Source: Amylostereum areolatum
Taxonomy: Eukaryota > Basidiomycota > Agaricomycetes > Russulales > Stereaceae
Direction: 5' to 3'
Length of the DNA stretch: 64,000 nucleotides
NCBI GenBank assembly: GCA_012932865.1
Contig: SAXG01000027.1
Span: 62,001 to 126,000 of the forward strand
Below, one piece after another: positions 11,963 through 23,543 of this stretch; position 1 is the first letter of the stretch; every line of letters starts with the position of its first letter. The notes under the pieces were generated by a model that was not told the DNA's origin, did no database searches, and saw only the letters and a program-made list of their open reading frames with translations. A program made the translations under genes and the position numbers.

Positions 11963-13488
11963 ATGGACTCCCCCATCCTGCCCTCTAACCATCTACGCTC
12001 TTCGTCTCTTCCCACCACAACCGCGCAGCTCAGAGACATGGTCTACTCCGCCCACAGGTCCTCCAACGTTCTCGTCGTTCAAGAACCCCTCACCCCGCCC
12101 CTTTCCCCAGAAAAGAGCGACGACATCCCCCTCGAAGACGACATCGACATGCACTCCCATCCTCGCCATCATTCAGATTGCTTCTCCGACAATAACGCGA
12201 CCGACCCTTCAGGCAGATCTTCCCCGGACTCCTCCATAGACCCGCCCCCAGACCACACTCCGATGCAAGTCGACGACGCTTCATCCACTTCCCAGTCCAC
12301 CACCTCTCCTCCAAAACCGCCCCTCCGATTCCTCGAAGACGAGGAAGAACACATCCACCGCTCACTCCGTCTCACCGATTTCGAGATCAAGGGCACCCTC
12401 GGTCCGTACCATCTTTCTGCCTTTCCCCCCTGTTCTCCTCCTGATCGCCCTTCTCCTCACGCTCAGGTACGGGCACCTTTGGCCGCGTGCTCCTCGTGCG
12501 ACACCGTGCCACGCCCTCGGGCACTACTAACGTCTTTGCCATGAAAGTCCTCCGCAAGACCGAGGTCATCCGACTCCGTCAGGTCGAGCACGTCAAAGCC
12601 GAGCGCTACATCCTCTCGCGCGTCCGACACCCCTTCATCGTCGACCTCTACGCCACGTTCCAGGACAGCCTCAACATCTACATGCTGCTCTCCTACGTCC
12701 CGGGCGGCGAGCTCTTCACCCACCTCCGTCGCGCGGGACGCTTCACCCCGGACGTCACGCGTTTCTACCTCGCCACGATCGTCCTCGCCCTGCGCTACCT
12801 CCACTCCTTCAACATCATCTACCGCGACCTCAAGCCCGAGAACCTCCTCCTCGACTCCCGCGGCTACCTCCGTCTGACCGACTTCGGCTTCGCCAAGGTC
12901 GTCGACGACCGCACCTGGACGCTCTGCGGCACCCCCGAGTACCTCGCGCCGGAGATCATCCAGTCGGACGGGCACGGAAAGCCCGCGGACTGGTGGGCGT
13001 GCGGCGTGCTCGCGTACGAGATGATGGTCGGTTACCCGCCTTTCTTCGACGAGACGGCCTACGGCATCTACGAGCGCATCCTCAAGGGAAGGGTGCACTG
13101 GCCACGGGACATGGATCCCCTCTCCCGCGAACTCATCCAGGGGTTCCTCCACCCCGACAGGAGCAAGCGGCTCGGAAATCTGACCGCGGGCACGCGAGAC
13201 GTGCTCGAGCACCCTTGGTTCAGAGGGGTCGACTGGGAGGCGCTCGAGCGGCGCGAAATAAGGGTACATTCACATTCTTTCTCTCGCAGAAACGCGGATG
13301 TGCTCACCGGGGTTCCCCTGCTGCAGGCCCCGATCGTTCCCCACGTCTCCTCTGTGGAAGACACCCGTTATTTCACCCGCCTTCCTCTGCCCCCTGCAGA
13401 AGACGTGCCCGGTCTCGTTCGGGAAGAACAGCCTCCCTCGCTCAACCAACGGTTCGATGTGATCGGCTTCCAGTTCGGCGAGTTTTAA
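11963..13488 (+). CDS. AGC-family protein kinase, cAMP-dependent protein kinase catalytic subunit type
   Basis: Ser/Thr kinase of the PKA group, phosphorylating basic-directed sites downstream of cAMP. Three exons (11963-12401, 12467-13263, 13327-13488) give 466 codons, 465 residues. The start sits in a strong CCACCATGG context. Residues 1-140 are Ser/Pro/Asp-rich low complexity, a long N-terminal extension common in fungal PKA. The kinase domain follows: glycine loop GTLGTGTFGRV, VAIK-equivalent FAMKVLRK, catalytic YRDLKPENLLL, DFGFAK (DFG), LCGTPEYLAPEI activation loop containing the PDK1-site Thr, DWWACGVLAYEM, and HPWFRGVDW. The C-tail ends in FQFGEF, the FxxF hydrophobic motif that docks on the N-lobe. 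The upstream 597 bases are shared with the divergent b561 gene. Paralogue identity (Pka1 versus Pka2/Uka1) cannot be settled from the window. Confidence 0.93.
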
Positions 13489-14167
13489 GCACGCTCCTTC
13501 CTTCCGACCCTTGCTTCCGTATCCTCGGCCCCCATCTATCCTCCATCTCGTTTTTGCTTTGCTCTAGGACTGTTGACTTATCCTTCCCATGCATACCACA
13601 ATCTCACCCTTCCCGCGCTAATCGTCCCATTTCTTCCCGCTGTAGCTTTGCGTTTCCCCCCCCGCCCTCTCCCTCGCGATACCCGTCTGTATGACTCCTC
13701 CCTCTCATCTCTCCACGCCGACCTGTAGTAATTCGTTCTCGTCCCCCCGTTCCGTCCTGCCTCGCACCATCCGGGAGATTTCCTTCCCTTAGATTCGCGC
13801 CTCCATAATTCGGGGGGTATCTTCCGCGGTGCGTGGGAGGGCCGGCCACTCGTTGTAACCATTACCCTTCTCGCGTGTGCGTTTCGACCGTTCCTCTGTG
13901 TATTTTTTGTGACTCGGGATATTTACTTTGCTTGGGCAGCATGGTACTTAACCTCCCCAACTGCAGCTTGCGCGCCATTGTAGCAAATGATGAAGAAAAC
14001 ACATGTCTCATCGAACGTCTGGTTCTGGCTGCTTTCTTGTTTGCGAACGATCGGTTTATCTGCTCGCATCGAGAGCCACAAATACAAAAAAAAACGATAA
14101 TCCATGACGTGGTCCCATACATGACTGATAACCGTCGAGGGGACACAATTCAAGACCCCACCGCCCA
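13489..14167. other. Convergent intergenic region (PKA / nitronate monooxygenase)
   Basis: About 680 bases of pyrimidine-rich 3' flanking sequence between convergent genes. No supported coding frame or RNA gene. Confidence 0.5.
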
Positions 14168-15822
14168 TTAAAGCTTGGCCTGGGGTACGATAAACCCTCC
14201 CGCAGTCTTGAGACTCCTCGCCGCAGTGGCGACGAGTTCGTCAACGCTAAAAAAACAGACCAGTCAGCCAACTTGCACGGACGGTACACTTCCAAGCACG
14301 CACATATCCTTCGCAGGTTTGATGTCCTGGAAATTTTCCATCAGCAACGCGACAACGCTTTGGCCATCGGCGAGAGAGAACGACTCACGTTGATGGAACC
14401 CGCCACTTTCCCCATGAGCCCTGCGAATCGACCCCTTTTAGACCGTTGCGCGCGCCAGAGGGCAACCGATTCGACTCACACATCCGCGACTGCGCCGATT
14501 TCTCGGGGTGCGCCTCCACTTCGACGTCGTTCGGGACCTTGCCCTCCGACGTCAGCTTCGCGATCTCCTGCTGCCGGTTCTCCTCCCTGTCCTCGGCGCA
14601 TCAGCCAAGTCAACCGCGCGATCGCACGGCGCGACAGCCTCGCACGTGGAGCCAAACTCAGAGCCACTCACCAATCCCGCACGTACTCCGTCTTGCGCAC
14701 GCTCATCGGGCGGCCGGAGTAGATCAGCGTGCGCGCCGTGCCGTCGTAGTCCGCCTCGACCAGCAGCTTTTTGTGGATGGGCGGCGCGCCCGCCTCCTCG
14801 CTCGCGACGAACCGCGTGCCGACCCACACGCCCGAGGCGCCGTACGAGAGCGCGGCGGCGAGTCCGCGGCCGTCGGCGATGCCGCCTGCGGCGACGACGA
14901 GGACGGGTTGGCCTGTGAGCGGGCTCTTCGCGTCCTTGCAGCGGTCGACGACGGCGGGGATGAGGATGGAGAAGGGCGTGTCGCCGGTGTGGCCGCCGCC
15001 TTCGCCGCCCTGGGCGCAGATGATGTCGACGCCTGCGTGAGGTGAGATGTGAGGACGTTGGTAAAGGAGTGTCGTAAGCGCTGGGACGTACCCTGCGCGA
15101 GTGCCTTCGGGACGTGCTACGGGGACAGGTGAGTATATATTTCCTCGGGGAACGGGTCAATCCCTCTCACCTTGGGGTGTCCAACCATGCTATTTGAGAG
15201 GGCTCTGTCAGGGAGGAGTGCACGGTGCGTTAGGGGAAGCTCACTTCATGACAATGATGCCCGCTGCATGGAGCTTATCCACGATATGCTTGGGCGGCAC
15301 ACCGACGGCGCAAACAAAAAGAGTGGCCTTGCTCTTGACAATGACGTCCGTCAGCTCGTCGAGCTGTCCCTTGGTGTAATCGTACTGTAACGCGTCGTGA
15401 GTGGGTTTCTGCTGGATTCGGGCGAGACGGCACGTACATTCGTCTTGCGCGCGTTCCCACCGACTTGGGGAAGCAGCAAGTCCACACCGAACGGCGCGTT
15501 CTTGTCCTCAAGATAGCTCTTGAGCTCGTCGATGTTCTGCTGCAGGATCTTGGGGCTCTGGCGGACACCGCCGATGACGCCAATGCCGCCTGGGATCCAG
15601 GGTGAGCGCGTTAACGCGGCGGAGAGATGAAAGGGGGCACACCCGAGTTCGTGACAGTGGCGGCGAGTTTCGGACCAGCAGCCACGTTCATGCCTTTACA
15701 GAGTGAGCACTGGGACGGGGGGCGAGGAACAGAACGGCGGGCCAACCTGCGAGCATGACGGGGTGGTTGATCTTGAAAAGAGCGGTCAAGGGGGTGGAAA
15801 ATACGGGGGGAGAGGCGGGCAT
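14168..15822 (-). CDS. Nitronate monooxygenase (2-nitropropane dioxygenase family)
   Basis: FMN-dependent TIM-barrel enzyme that oxidises alkyl nitronates to carbonyl compounds and nitrite. The protein starts MPASPPVFSTPLTALFKINH and HPVMLAG, the usual family N-terminus. Barrel motifs follow: GMNVAAGPKLAATVTNSGGI, GVIGGVRQSPKIL, FGVDLLLPQVGG, GVPPKHIVDKLHAAGI, VDIICAQGGEGGGHTGD (FMN phosphate loop with the HTG motif) and VLVAAGGIADGRGLAAALSY. Eleven exons (15822-15747, 15693-15643, 15589-15438, 15384-15245, 15189-15171, 15116-15092, 15032-14672, 14586-14480, 14420-14389, 14326-14304, 14246-14168) sum to 355 codons, giving 354 residues. Four are micro-exons of 19-32 nt. It ends AGGFIVPQAKL. 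Likely cytosolic or peroxisomal detoxification of nitro compounds; substrate unknown. Confidence 0.92.
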
Positions 15823-16512
15823 TGTGAAGAGAGAGGGTAAGAAGTGAAAGAGTTGAGGAGCAGGGCCATGGCAAGCTTATAATCCGGGGGTCGGCAGCCG
15901 ACTGCTGGGCTGAGCGTGAGCGTGCCAGTGCAAGTCGGGAGCAGAACGCAGGTCATGAGTCCAATCTCCCGGCTACCGGTTACCTCCAATCCGGTGGTCA
16001 GCTCACTAGTACTCCACCATTCATCCACTCTGACTCTTGAAGCTTGAAGCTTGAGATTGAGTTCTAGAACTTGAGATAATGAGCTCAAGTGAATTGGGAT
16101 TGGCCTTAGATCACCCCGGGCTCGGACACTTCACTGTTCCGTTCAAGAAGTGCAGGTTTCTCTAACTTTTTCCACCATCCGTTCAAACAAATCTGCACAG
16201 TCGAGGTCGAAGATAACGTCACAGCTTACAGACCCGGCGTGCGGGCCATCTACAACGACTTATTCCTCCACGACAGTGATGTTTCTCTCGGAAAGATCGC
16301 CTTGTTAATATTGATTCCACACAAAGGGAGAAGCATCGGTCACATAAAATTACAAGTGAGAATTATTAGAGAGCAGTAAGTATAACATTACTTCAGCGTA
16401 TGTACAACACAAGACCGTGGCATCGAAACAAGTGTTCGAAGACAAAAGGCATCACCCACGGCCGGGCTGCGCCTCTTCTTCGTCGGACCTTACCCGCCTT
16501 GGAACCACTGTC
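15823..16512. other. Intergenic region (nitronate monooxygenase promoter / FunK1 3' end)
   Basis: About 690 bases. A short GAAGCTT-rich repeat (CTTGAAGCTTGAAGCTTGAG) lies near 16036-16055. No coding signal. Confidence 0.5.
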
Positions 16513-19030
16513 TTAAGTACCCACAAACGAAGATGCTCTGTCGTTCTCCGGGCAAGCATTGGCCAGAGACACAGTCCCTCTGGAGCCGTCGTTAAGACGA
16601 AGTCTCTTCACCATGCTTTTCTTCTCAAGGTCAGGCTCCTTCCCGTCAACCAAAGTGATCCGTCTTTTTCTGCCATTGTTTGTACCAGTGGTTGCCTTTG
16701 TTTCCCACGGCCTGAGTACGGAGGCGATGGCATTCTCGGAGAGTTGGAGTTGGGCACCGTCGTCGTCGCGCCAGCCAGGGCTTTCGAGATGGTCCTTGAA
16801 TATACACCAGAGATCGACAGAGGTCTTCAGGTTTTCGATTGCGGACTCCCGTTTGGCTCTCACGTCGTCGGAGGCCTTCGCCACCGTCGCTTGTCTTTTC
16901 TTCATCCTCTCAAAAAGGTCCGGGCTGAACAAGCCCGGATTCGAAGGAGGTGCCTTTGGGGGCTCGCGTTCCCTCTCAGGGAGATATAGTGGCTCGAAGA
17001 GATCCCGGGCGCCATTCATGATCGAGGTAAGGGACTTGGGAAGATAATTGCCGGCCGTGAGATCCTCGGATGTGAATATGGAGTTCAGGAGCATGGATCT
17101 CCTCCCGTCGCCTCCAACAACCTCACCATCCTCCCTTTCAGCATACGAGTCGAAGACGTTGATGAATGTTCGGGGAAAGCTCGCTCGTTGTCCACAGAGG
17201 GTAGGGCGGTATTTGAGGACGTGGTGGAACAAAACATGAACGAAGGACTCGAGATCGTCCCGCAAAAGGTGGTCCCGTTTAAACGGCTGTTTGAATATGG
17301 CCACAGACATGAACTGAATCGTCCCCTATCCAGCAGATTAACAATGGAGCATTTCACAAAAGTGTATCATCACTCACGGTTCGCCATCGTAGTCTTGGAT
17401 CCCCATTATCATCCATAAACCAGCACACGTCCCAGTCAATGAGCATCCCATTTCCGTCTTCGTCGATCATGATGTTGTTGGCGCTGATGTCCCGATGTAA
17501 CGTCCTCGCGTCATTGTATGCTAGCCAATGGCCTGGCGAAGTTATCAGATACGTCTGAATGCTTGAGATACAAGTAAAGACACATACATTCCAACGCGTG
17601 GAGAAGGGCCTGACAAAGCTCCTTCGTCGTCTTAAACGTGTTCAGTGGGCGTCCGATCTTTCCAAGAACAATACGATGGTGGGTGAGAGGATGTATATCC
17701 TGCGTTTTGTACGCCCAACTCTTGCTGGCGTAGTCCTGGGTAACGGTCACCTGCGCCTTCCTGTTTGGTCGTGGCCTGGTCGAAGTAAACGGCCGCTTCA
17801 AAGGTACATCGCCCCCGTAGAGATAGTCGGGAAGGTATGGGACATTCTTCTCCTTGAGGTGCTCGTACACCTTGCCCTCGATAGGCATGCCTGGCAGTGA
17901 TATTCTCCAGGTGTCCTTTAGGTAAACCACGGTTGGAGTCTTGGTGTCGGTGATGTCGACGCCAATATAACCAAATGTCGATCGACCAGGGAGAGTGCGG
18001 GGGTATGATTGGGGTCGACCGGCAATAACGACATGACAGTCGTTGCCATCCCAGACCTCAAAGCGACGAAGGGTCTCGTTCTTGTCGGGGAGCGTGTGAT
18101 AGGATAGCCGCTCTCGCGCGTCGTCGAAGGCAGAGCGAGCGAGTTGTATCTCTTGGTCGTTTGGGACGGAGACCGTCGGGTCGAAGCCGCGCTGGGCTGC
18201 GGTCATGAAGTTGAACCGCCAGAGGAATCTGGCCAGATAGGTCGTGGTTTTCCAGTTGAACCGCTCGCTGAAGATGGCACCGCTCCGATCCCAGCGTACG
18301 AGTCGCGCCTCGTCGTCCATTATGAGCACGGAGAAGACGAAGGTCCTATGTGCGTTTTCAAACATCGTCATGGCGTACGACATCATTTGTCCTCGAACGG
18401 CCTTGGAGGGGTTGTCGCCCTTCCTCGGATCGTAGTTCTCTCGATTCTCTTGCTCCTTGGGAGCGTTGAATGGATCTTCGCATCGTGTTCGTTTCCCCTC
18501 AGGGTTCTTGTACTTCAGCTCAAAGAAGAAGAGCATCTTCGAGAATATTTCGACGAGGCGTTTGTCATCGAGGTCACCTGGCGGAGTCGTTGGAAGTGTC
18601 GAAGACGATGAAGCGGAAGACGAAGGATATGACGGAGTGGAGGGAGAATGGGAGGTGGGTGTCGACGAGGATGCGAGAGGGTTGTCCTTCTTATTGAAGA
18701 CGCCTATGTCTGCTTTGCGTAGGGCCTCCGCGCAATCGCCTTGACCAGGAACTTTGTGCGTATCCTCCATTGTCATCTCGGTACAGAAGACTTTGAGGGC
18801 GTTCATCTGACATCATCATGCGTTACTTAGCCACATCCTCTAGCATAGAAATGAAATCAACGGAAACGCACCAGTGTGGACTCGTCAATCTGTGAGACGT
18901 CTTCAAAGGATACCTTTCCTTGATTTGGTATAGGGCCGGCGGATGCGGGGGGGTTCACGGTGTGGTCGTTGATGAACTGGTCGGGAGGTTGAGGGCCAAC
19001 CCAAAGGCCGTCCATATCCTGGTCGTTCAT
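16513..19030 (-). CDS. Fungal-type protein kinase (FunK1 family)
   Basis: Member of the basidiomycete-expanded FunK1 kinase-like family. Four exons (19030-18872, 18806-17588, 17532-17378, 17325-16513) sum to exactly 782 codons, giving 781 residues, the usual size. The N-terminal part carries a Ser/Thr/Pro-rich linker, then GQMMSYAMTMFENAHRTFVF and RWDRSGAIFSERFNW, both hallmarks of the family. The kinase lobe has YLKDTWRISLPGMPIEGKVY, then TLHRDISANNIM (catalytic loop, HRDIS in place of HRDLK), MLIDWDVCW (DFG position replaced by DWD), and a GTIQFMSVAIF activation segment. SFVHVLFHHVLKYRP follows. A basic NGRKRRIT segment near the C-terminus may be an NLS. The start at MNDQDMDGLWVG is the first ATG in frame; a 5' UTR intron is possible. 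Substrates of FunK1 kinases are not established. Confidence 0.93.
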
Positions 19031-19227
19031 CTGGTAAAGGTGTTTTGAGGGGGGAAAATGCTGCGTTGCGTTACGATGAGAGGGACCAGGCTTGCAGCGA
19101 AGAGGTGTAGGCAAGATATTCGCGCGGGTTGGGGTTGGGGTGTGGACCGGACGTGTGTAGTACTAACTAAGTATTGGCGGTCCGGAGGATGATGAAGCGG
19201 GGGGGAGGAAGACTTACACGTCATGGT

Positions 19228-19236
19228 ATTTATAGC
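19228..19236 (-). promoter_or_regulatory. Possible TATA element for the FunK1 gene
   Basis: The minus strand reads CTATAAATA here, about 200 bases upstream of the FunK1 start codon. A GTAAGT donor-like site just downstream on the minus strand would allow a 5' UTR intron. Sequence-based guess. Confidence 0.3.
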
Positions 19237-20116
19237 CCCGTAGGTGATGCCGCCTCGCTTGCCGTTTGTGTGGACGGATTTGGAACAGAATGAGACTCGG
19301 CTCGAGAACAATGGGAAGAGAGTGTTGAACCGGTTCCGGCCGGTAACCGGTCCGCTATCGTTCTACTCAACGCCAAGCGCTCGGTTCGCCTTGGGTTCGC
19401 CCTCCCTGAGGCGTCAAACGTCAAGCTTCAAGCTTCAAGAGCCAGGCGCGAAGGCGTGCGATGTCAGCTCACTGAGATCAGCCAGTGTGGACTTCCCAAT
19501 ATTTATTCAACACCCGTCGGATGTGGCCGCGCGTTACATCACAAGTTCACCTCACTAGATCTTTCATCCGTACCAGGCTCGTACACCAATGCCAGATATA
19601 TACTCTGATTGTCTGTTTGTGAAACTGAAATGTCACCCGGCGGAGATCCTCCAAGTTAGTATCATTGCGACATCGGGCTATAGTACAACGTATCCACCCT
19701 TGCCCTCTACTAAGTCGGGCAGCATCCGTAGCCTAGTTTGCGACTAATAAGTATACCCGGTAAACCATTCGATAGCTTCGGAGACAAGCGGGAAAGACGC
19801 ACTGCAGTTGGATTTGAAGCACGCCAGCAGTATACTTACGATTCCTCGGCTTCTGGCTTCCGCACTGGGGATGCCGTTCTACTAGCATGCCCTTCAACTG
19901 CTGCTCGATGGTGATTTGGGATAGTATGGGTAGCGACGAAAGGTGTATGTCAACAAAAACTACGACCACAGATTGAACCTACTAATCTCGGGGCCTACAA
20001 ACTTCAGTCGAAACGTTATGGTTTCAGAAAGCGCTCGTGTATGAACGAATGGATCTCTGTGTCCAGTTTCATCGTGCCTACGTCGGAAATACCAGATACC
20101 AGCATATCTACATAAC
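19237..20116. other. Non-coding or unassigned stretch upstream of the FunK1 gene
   Basis: AT-richer than the neighbouring genes. Only short unconnected frames on both strands; no family signature recognised. Confidence 0.4.
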
Positions 20117-20690
20117 TTAGGAGTGAGACTCAAAATGCTCGTAAGGAATGCACGCACCATATGTTCGTAATCTGGCACGGTCGTGCCTAGGAACGCGATG
20201 AGTCCTCAGCATGGAATTCAGCATCGTGAGAATGAATATTATATGGTTCAGTGCACTCGAAAAAGACAATCCTCCAAAGCAACGCACCAGCTCGGGCTCG
20301 ACGATAAGTATGGAAGGATGGTTGCGAGGATATCCAAGTCCTTGCGCAACCGGTGCGACCGCCGGTGCTAAACCCAGGCCAGTGACGGCATCCACCAGAG
20401 GACATAAGCATTTCACTGTCCAAACATTAGCACGCTTCGAAAGAAAACAATACAAATTCTGAGAAAAACTCGCGGACATTGCGCAGTACTAGACATGTAC
20501 TCCGAGCGTACGAGATCTGCATCTCAGGACCGTGACCGTGCGCTACTTCCACGATAGAAGGTACCAGATCGGTCCTTATGTCTTGAAAGAAGTCGTCCTC
20601 TTCACTTGGAGTTCGCCCAGAGAGCGGTGGAGAAGGGAAACCACCGATGCCTACTAGTCAGTGTAGTCACAAGTAGTTCGGGGCCAGTGG
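20117..20690 (-). other. Possible unrecognised gene or gene remnant
   Basis: On the minus strand a frame following an AG acceptor-like site reads GGFPSPPLSGRTPSEEDDFF then QDIRTDLVPSIVEVAHGHG and EMQISYARST. A second minus frame contains ALNHIIFILTMLN, which could be a short membrane segment. The fragments look protein-like in composition, but I cannot join them into a convincing spliced gene, nor do I recognise a family. It could be a lineage-specific gene or a decayed copy. Confidence 0.25.
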
Positions 20691-20935
20691 AGATATGAGT
20701 GTCATTGAGCGGCAGTGCTACGCTGGCGAGACAGCAATATAAGGTGGTAGACATGCTTTGCTTTGAAAGTGAACCACTGACCTCAGATCGTCCGACTCAT
20801 TATCATCGTCCCGTCGAAGAAAGGAAGAGAGTCAAAAGACGTGCACGGCCGGGTCCAATTCCCCGGTTCCCGGGTCGACTCCGATCTCAAGTCTCCCCGC
20901 CGAGCCCGACGTTTCCTTCTTGCTCGAAACCGGCC

Positions 20936-21719
20936 ATGTCTGAAGCCTGTCCCATTGACCACTCCGCCTCCAAGCCTTCCTGCCCCATCGACCATGCAAA
21001 TCCTCCCTCCGAGGCCGAGGTTTGCCCCGTCGACCACACAACTCGCTCGAAATGGTCCTCGCTCGCGCATTCCTCCTGACGCCCTCGACCCCCATCCCAC
21101 CAACGCCCCCGCCTCCCTCTCCAAAGCCCGCGAGGTGTCCTCCATCCCGCGCGTCAACAATGAAAACTGGGTCTACCCCTCCGAGGCCCAGTTCTTCTCC
21201 GCCATGGCTCGCAAGAACCACAACCCGCACGCGTCTGACATGAGGGTTGTCGTTCCCATCCACAACGCCGTCAACGAACGCGCATGGGACGACATCCTTC
21301 GTTGGGAATCTGGAAGAGGCGGGGATGCCTGTGGTGGTGTGCGACTCGTCAGCTTCAAGGGTCGACCACGCGACATGACCCCCAAAGCACGCTTTCTCTC
21401 TCTCCTCGGGTGCGTCCTCCTCTTCCTACCGTCATCGCACTGGTATTCAATCTTGTAAATGGACAGGTATACGCCCCCCTTCGATCGACACGATTGGGTT
21501 GTCGATCGCTGCGGCACCCGCGTTCGATATGTTATCGACTTCTACACCGGCCGAAGTCCCCTCCCAGGTTCGACCAGCCTCTCGTTCTACCTTGACGCAC
21601 GCCCCGCACTCGACAATTGGGAGGGCGTCAAAATGCGCACGAGCCGTCTATTCGATGAATGGGCCAGTACGTTCCGTCAAACATTCTCGACACCACCGTC
21701 CGCAAAATCCCAGTCATAG
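20936..21719 (+). CDS. CYC3: Holocytochrome-c synthase (cytochrome c haem lyase)
   Basis: Mitochondrial intermembrane-space enzyme that attaches haem covalently to the CXXCH of apocytochrome c or c1. The start codon follows a C-rich leader. The N-terminus carries three Cys-Pro haem-regulatory-type motifs, CPIDH at residue 5, CPIDH at 16 and CPVDH at 30. The catalytic domain has [32 protein letters not shown] (with the conserved His), [36 protein letters not shown] and, after an intron at 21410-21466, [16 protein letters not shown] (invariant His-Asp-Trp) and VIDFYTG...LDARPALDN. The frame breaks at the TGA at 21077-21079: skipping one T there joins SLAHSS to [11 protein letters not shown]. 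No intron fits, so this is a probable single-base insertion. The final exon could alternatively be spliced before 21719. Confidence 0.88.
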
Positions 21720-21843
21720 TATGGAAGGGTTCTCTCTACGTTCACACCGCTGCACTGTACCATAATGCCATCATAATGCCATCCCACTGCTGATCCAGCC
21801 ACCGTGCGATCGTAGCGAAAAACGCATGGTCAGACGTACTACT

Positions 21844-23305
21844 CTACCGTTTTGTTCTTGTTTTAGCCCTCTTCGCCGGCGGTCGCCCCTCAGGCTCGTC
21901 CTCGCTCTCGCTCTCTTCACCATCACCTTCATCCTCGCTCACCTCTCCTTCACTGATCTCCTCGTCCTCATCCCACCCGCCTTCCCCGTCATCGTCTTCG
22001 TCCTCATCCTCCTCCCCCTCTTCCTCTTCATCCTCCTCTTCGTCTTCATCGTCCCCCTCGGCGACAGCTTTGCCTTCTTTTTTCGCCAAGGCCTTCTTCT
22101 TCGCCACATTTCGCTCCTGCTCCTCCCGACGCTCCTTCCTGAGCTTCGCCTTAGCGGCATGCTCCGCCTTTTGTACCGCCTTCTCGGCTTTTGATTTATT
22201 GACTGCAAACGCACGAGACCGCGTCAGCGCACCCTCAAACGACGAAGCCAGCGGGTGCACTTACCAAACTGGTGATAGATAACCTCTCCCTGCCTGCCAG
22301 GGACTCCCTCCGTGATCTTCACCAACCTCAACTCCATCCTCGGGCCGATTTCGTCCAACCTGACGGCGCGTTTCTGCCCCTTTTTGTTGTTCCTGCCCAC
22401 GTAGTCGTCCGCGAGCGAGACCGCATCCGCATCGTCTCCCGCGGCCGACGACGCATCGGACGTCGCGCTCTCGTAGCCGTCCGACGTCCCGCCCCGGCGA
22501 CGGAGCACGAAGTCTGCGACGTCCTTCTCGTTGCCGAGATCGAGCACGGAGCCGTCGAGAACACGGCGCACGCGACGCGAGACGCCGTAGGGCTTGACCG
22601 CAATACGGTAGTGTCTCCAGTCGATGGTACCGCGCTCTGCGTTGTATGAGACAAGAACGATTCGTCTCGCGGAGGAGAGCGTAAGAGTATGCGGTGAAAG
22701 AGGTGGGAAGAGGGTCTGGAAGGCCTTCATGACCAAAGGCAGATGGGGGGGAGTTGTCGGCGAGGGAGGAGGGAAGGATGCAAGGACAAGCTACGGACAA
22801 AGTCAGTCTAAGAAAACAGAGCGAAAATAATATGACGCACCAGAGGTGGGCTCATGTACTCCACGGTGCCCATGTTTTTCGCATGACGCGAAGCAGCCAT
22901 GATATCCTTGATGAGACTGTAGCGCTCGACTCTAAAACTGAGCGTCGGGCCGTTCGTAAGGCGCACGATGCGCAACGAGGGAGCGACATCGGTGAGGGTG
23001 AACGCAAGCAAATGGGTGACCTGCAACGCTGGGGCCATCGTCAAAAAGTCCTTTAGCTTATTCCGTGTGCGTTCCTTCACTTGCAGTCACGTCAGCCGCC
23101 AGGACATCGATAGGGTAGGAGGACGTACTCTCAGACGGCTTGCAGTGTTGGGCTCCATGACTTTGCGAATGTCGCGTACGAGCTGCGTCAGGGAAGACCC
23201 CACCTGTCCGTGCTTAATGACAAAAGATTTCGGGACATTGTCTGCGCCGGCGTTGACGATCTGGGGGTCCTTGAGATGCGTACGATTTTTGCGTCGGCGA
23301 CCCAT
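21844..23305 (-). CDS. SSF1: Ribosome biogenesis protein Ssf1 / Peter Pan (Brix domain)
   Basis: Nucleolar factor required for 27S pre-rRNA processing and 60S subunit assembly. Four exons (23305-23129, 23074-22841, 22790-22265, 22202-21844) sum to 432 codons, 431 residues. The N-terminus MGRRRKNRTHLK is diagnostic. The Brix domain runs from PKSFVIKHGQVGSSLTQLVR through LKDFLTMAPALQVTHLLAF, NGPTLSFRVERYSL, VMKAFQTLFPPLS, RRIVLVSYN and IDWRHYRIAVKPYGVSRRVR to EIGPRMELRLVKITEGV. The C-terminus is Lys/Arg-rich coiled coil (AEKAVQKAEHAAKAKLRKER) then a very acidic tail with a final basic patch. Its 3' end converges on CYC3 with about 125 bases between stop codons. No frame break. Confidence 0.95.
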
Positions 23306-23543
23306 CTTCGCAGGTCGAAGGTAACTTCTCAAAACCGAAAAGGGTAATAAGCTCTTTAGATTGAATTCTCGTCACGTGAGGCACTCTCTTACGAACAAAT
23401 GCATGTACTTACGTCCTAGACCGTAGATAAATAGTAAGCTAAGGGAAGCAACAAAACGCCATACGAACGTACAACCGCTCACAACTTGCGACAATGCCCA
23501 TTACACATTCATAAACAAACCCCCCACGAAAGAGACGAACCGA

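Noticed and set aside
11513..12544. 343-residue plus frame including the kinase N-terminus
   Set aside because: In-frame upstream extension through C-rich leader and through an intron; the supported start is the Kozak ATG at 11963.
12463..13269. 268-residue minus frame over the PKA kinase domain
   Set aside because: Antisense of a highly conserved kinase domain; third-position GC bias creates long shadows.
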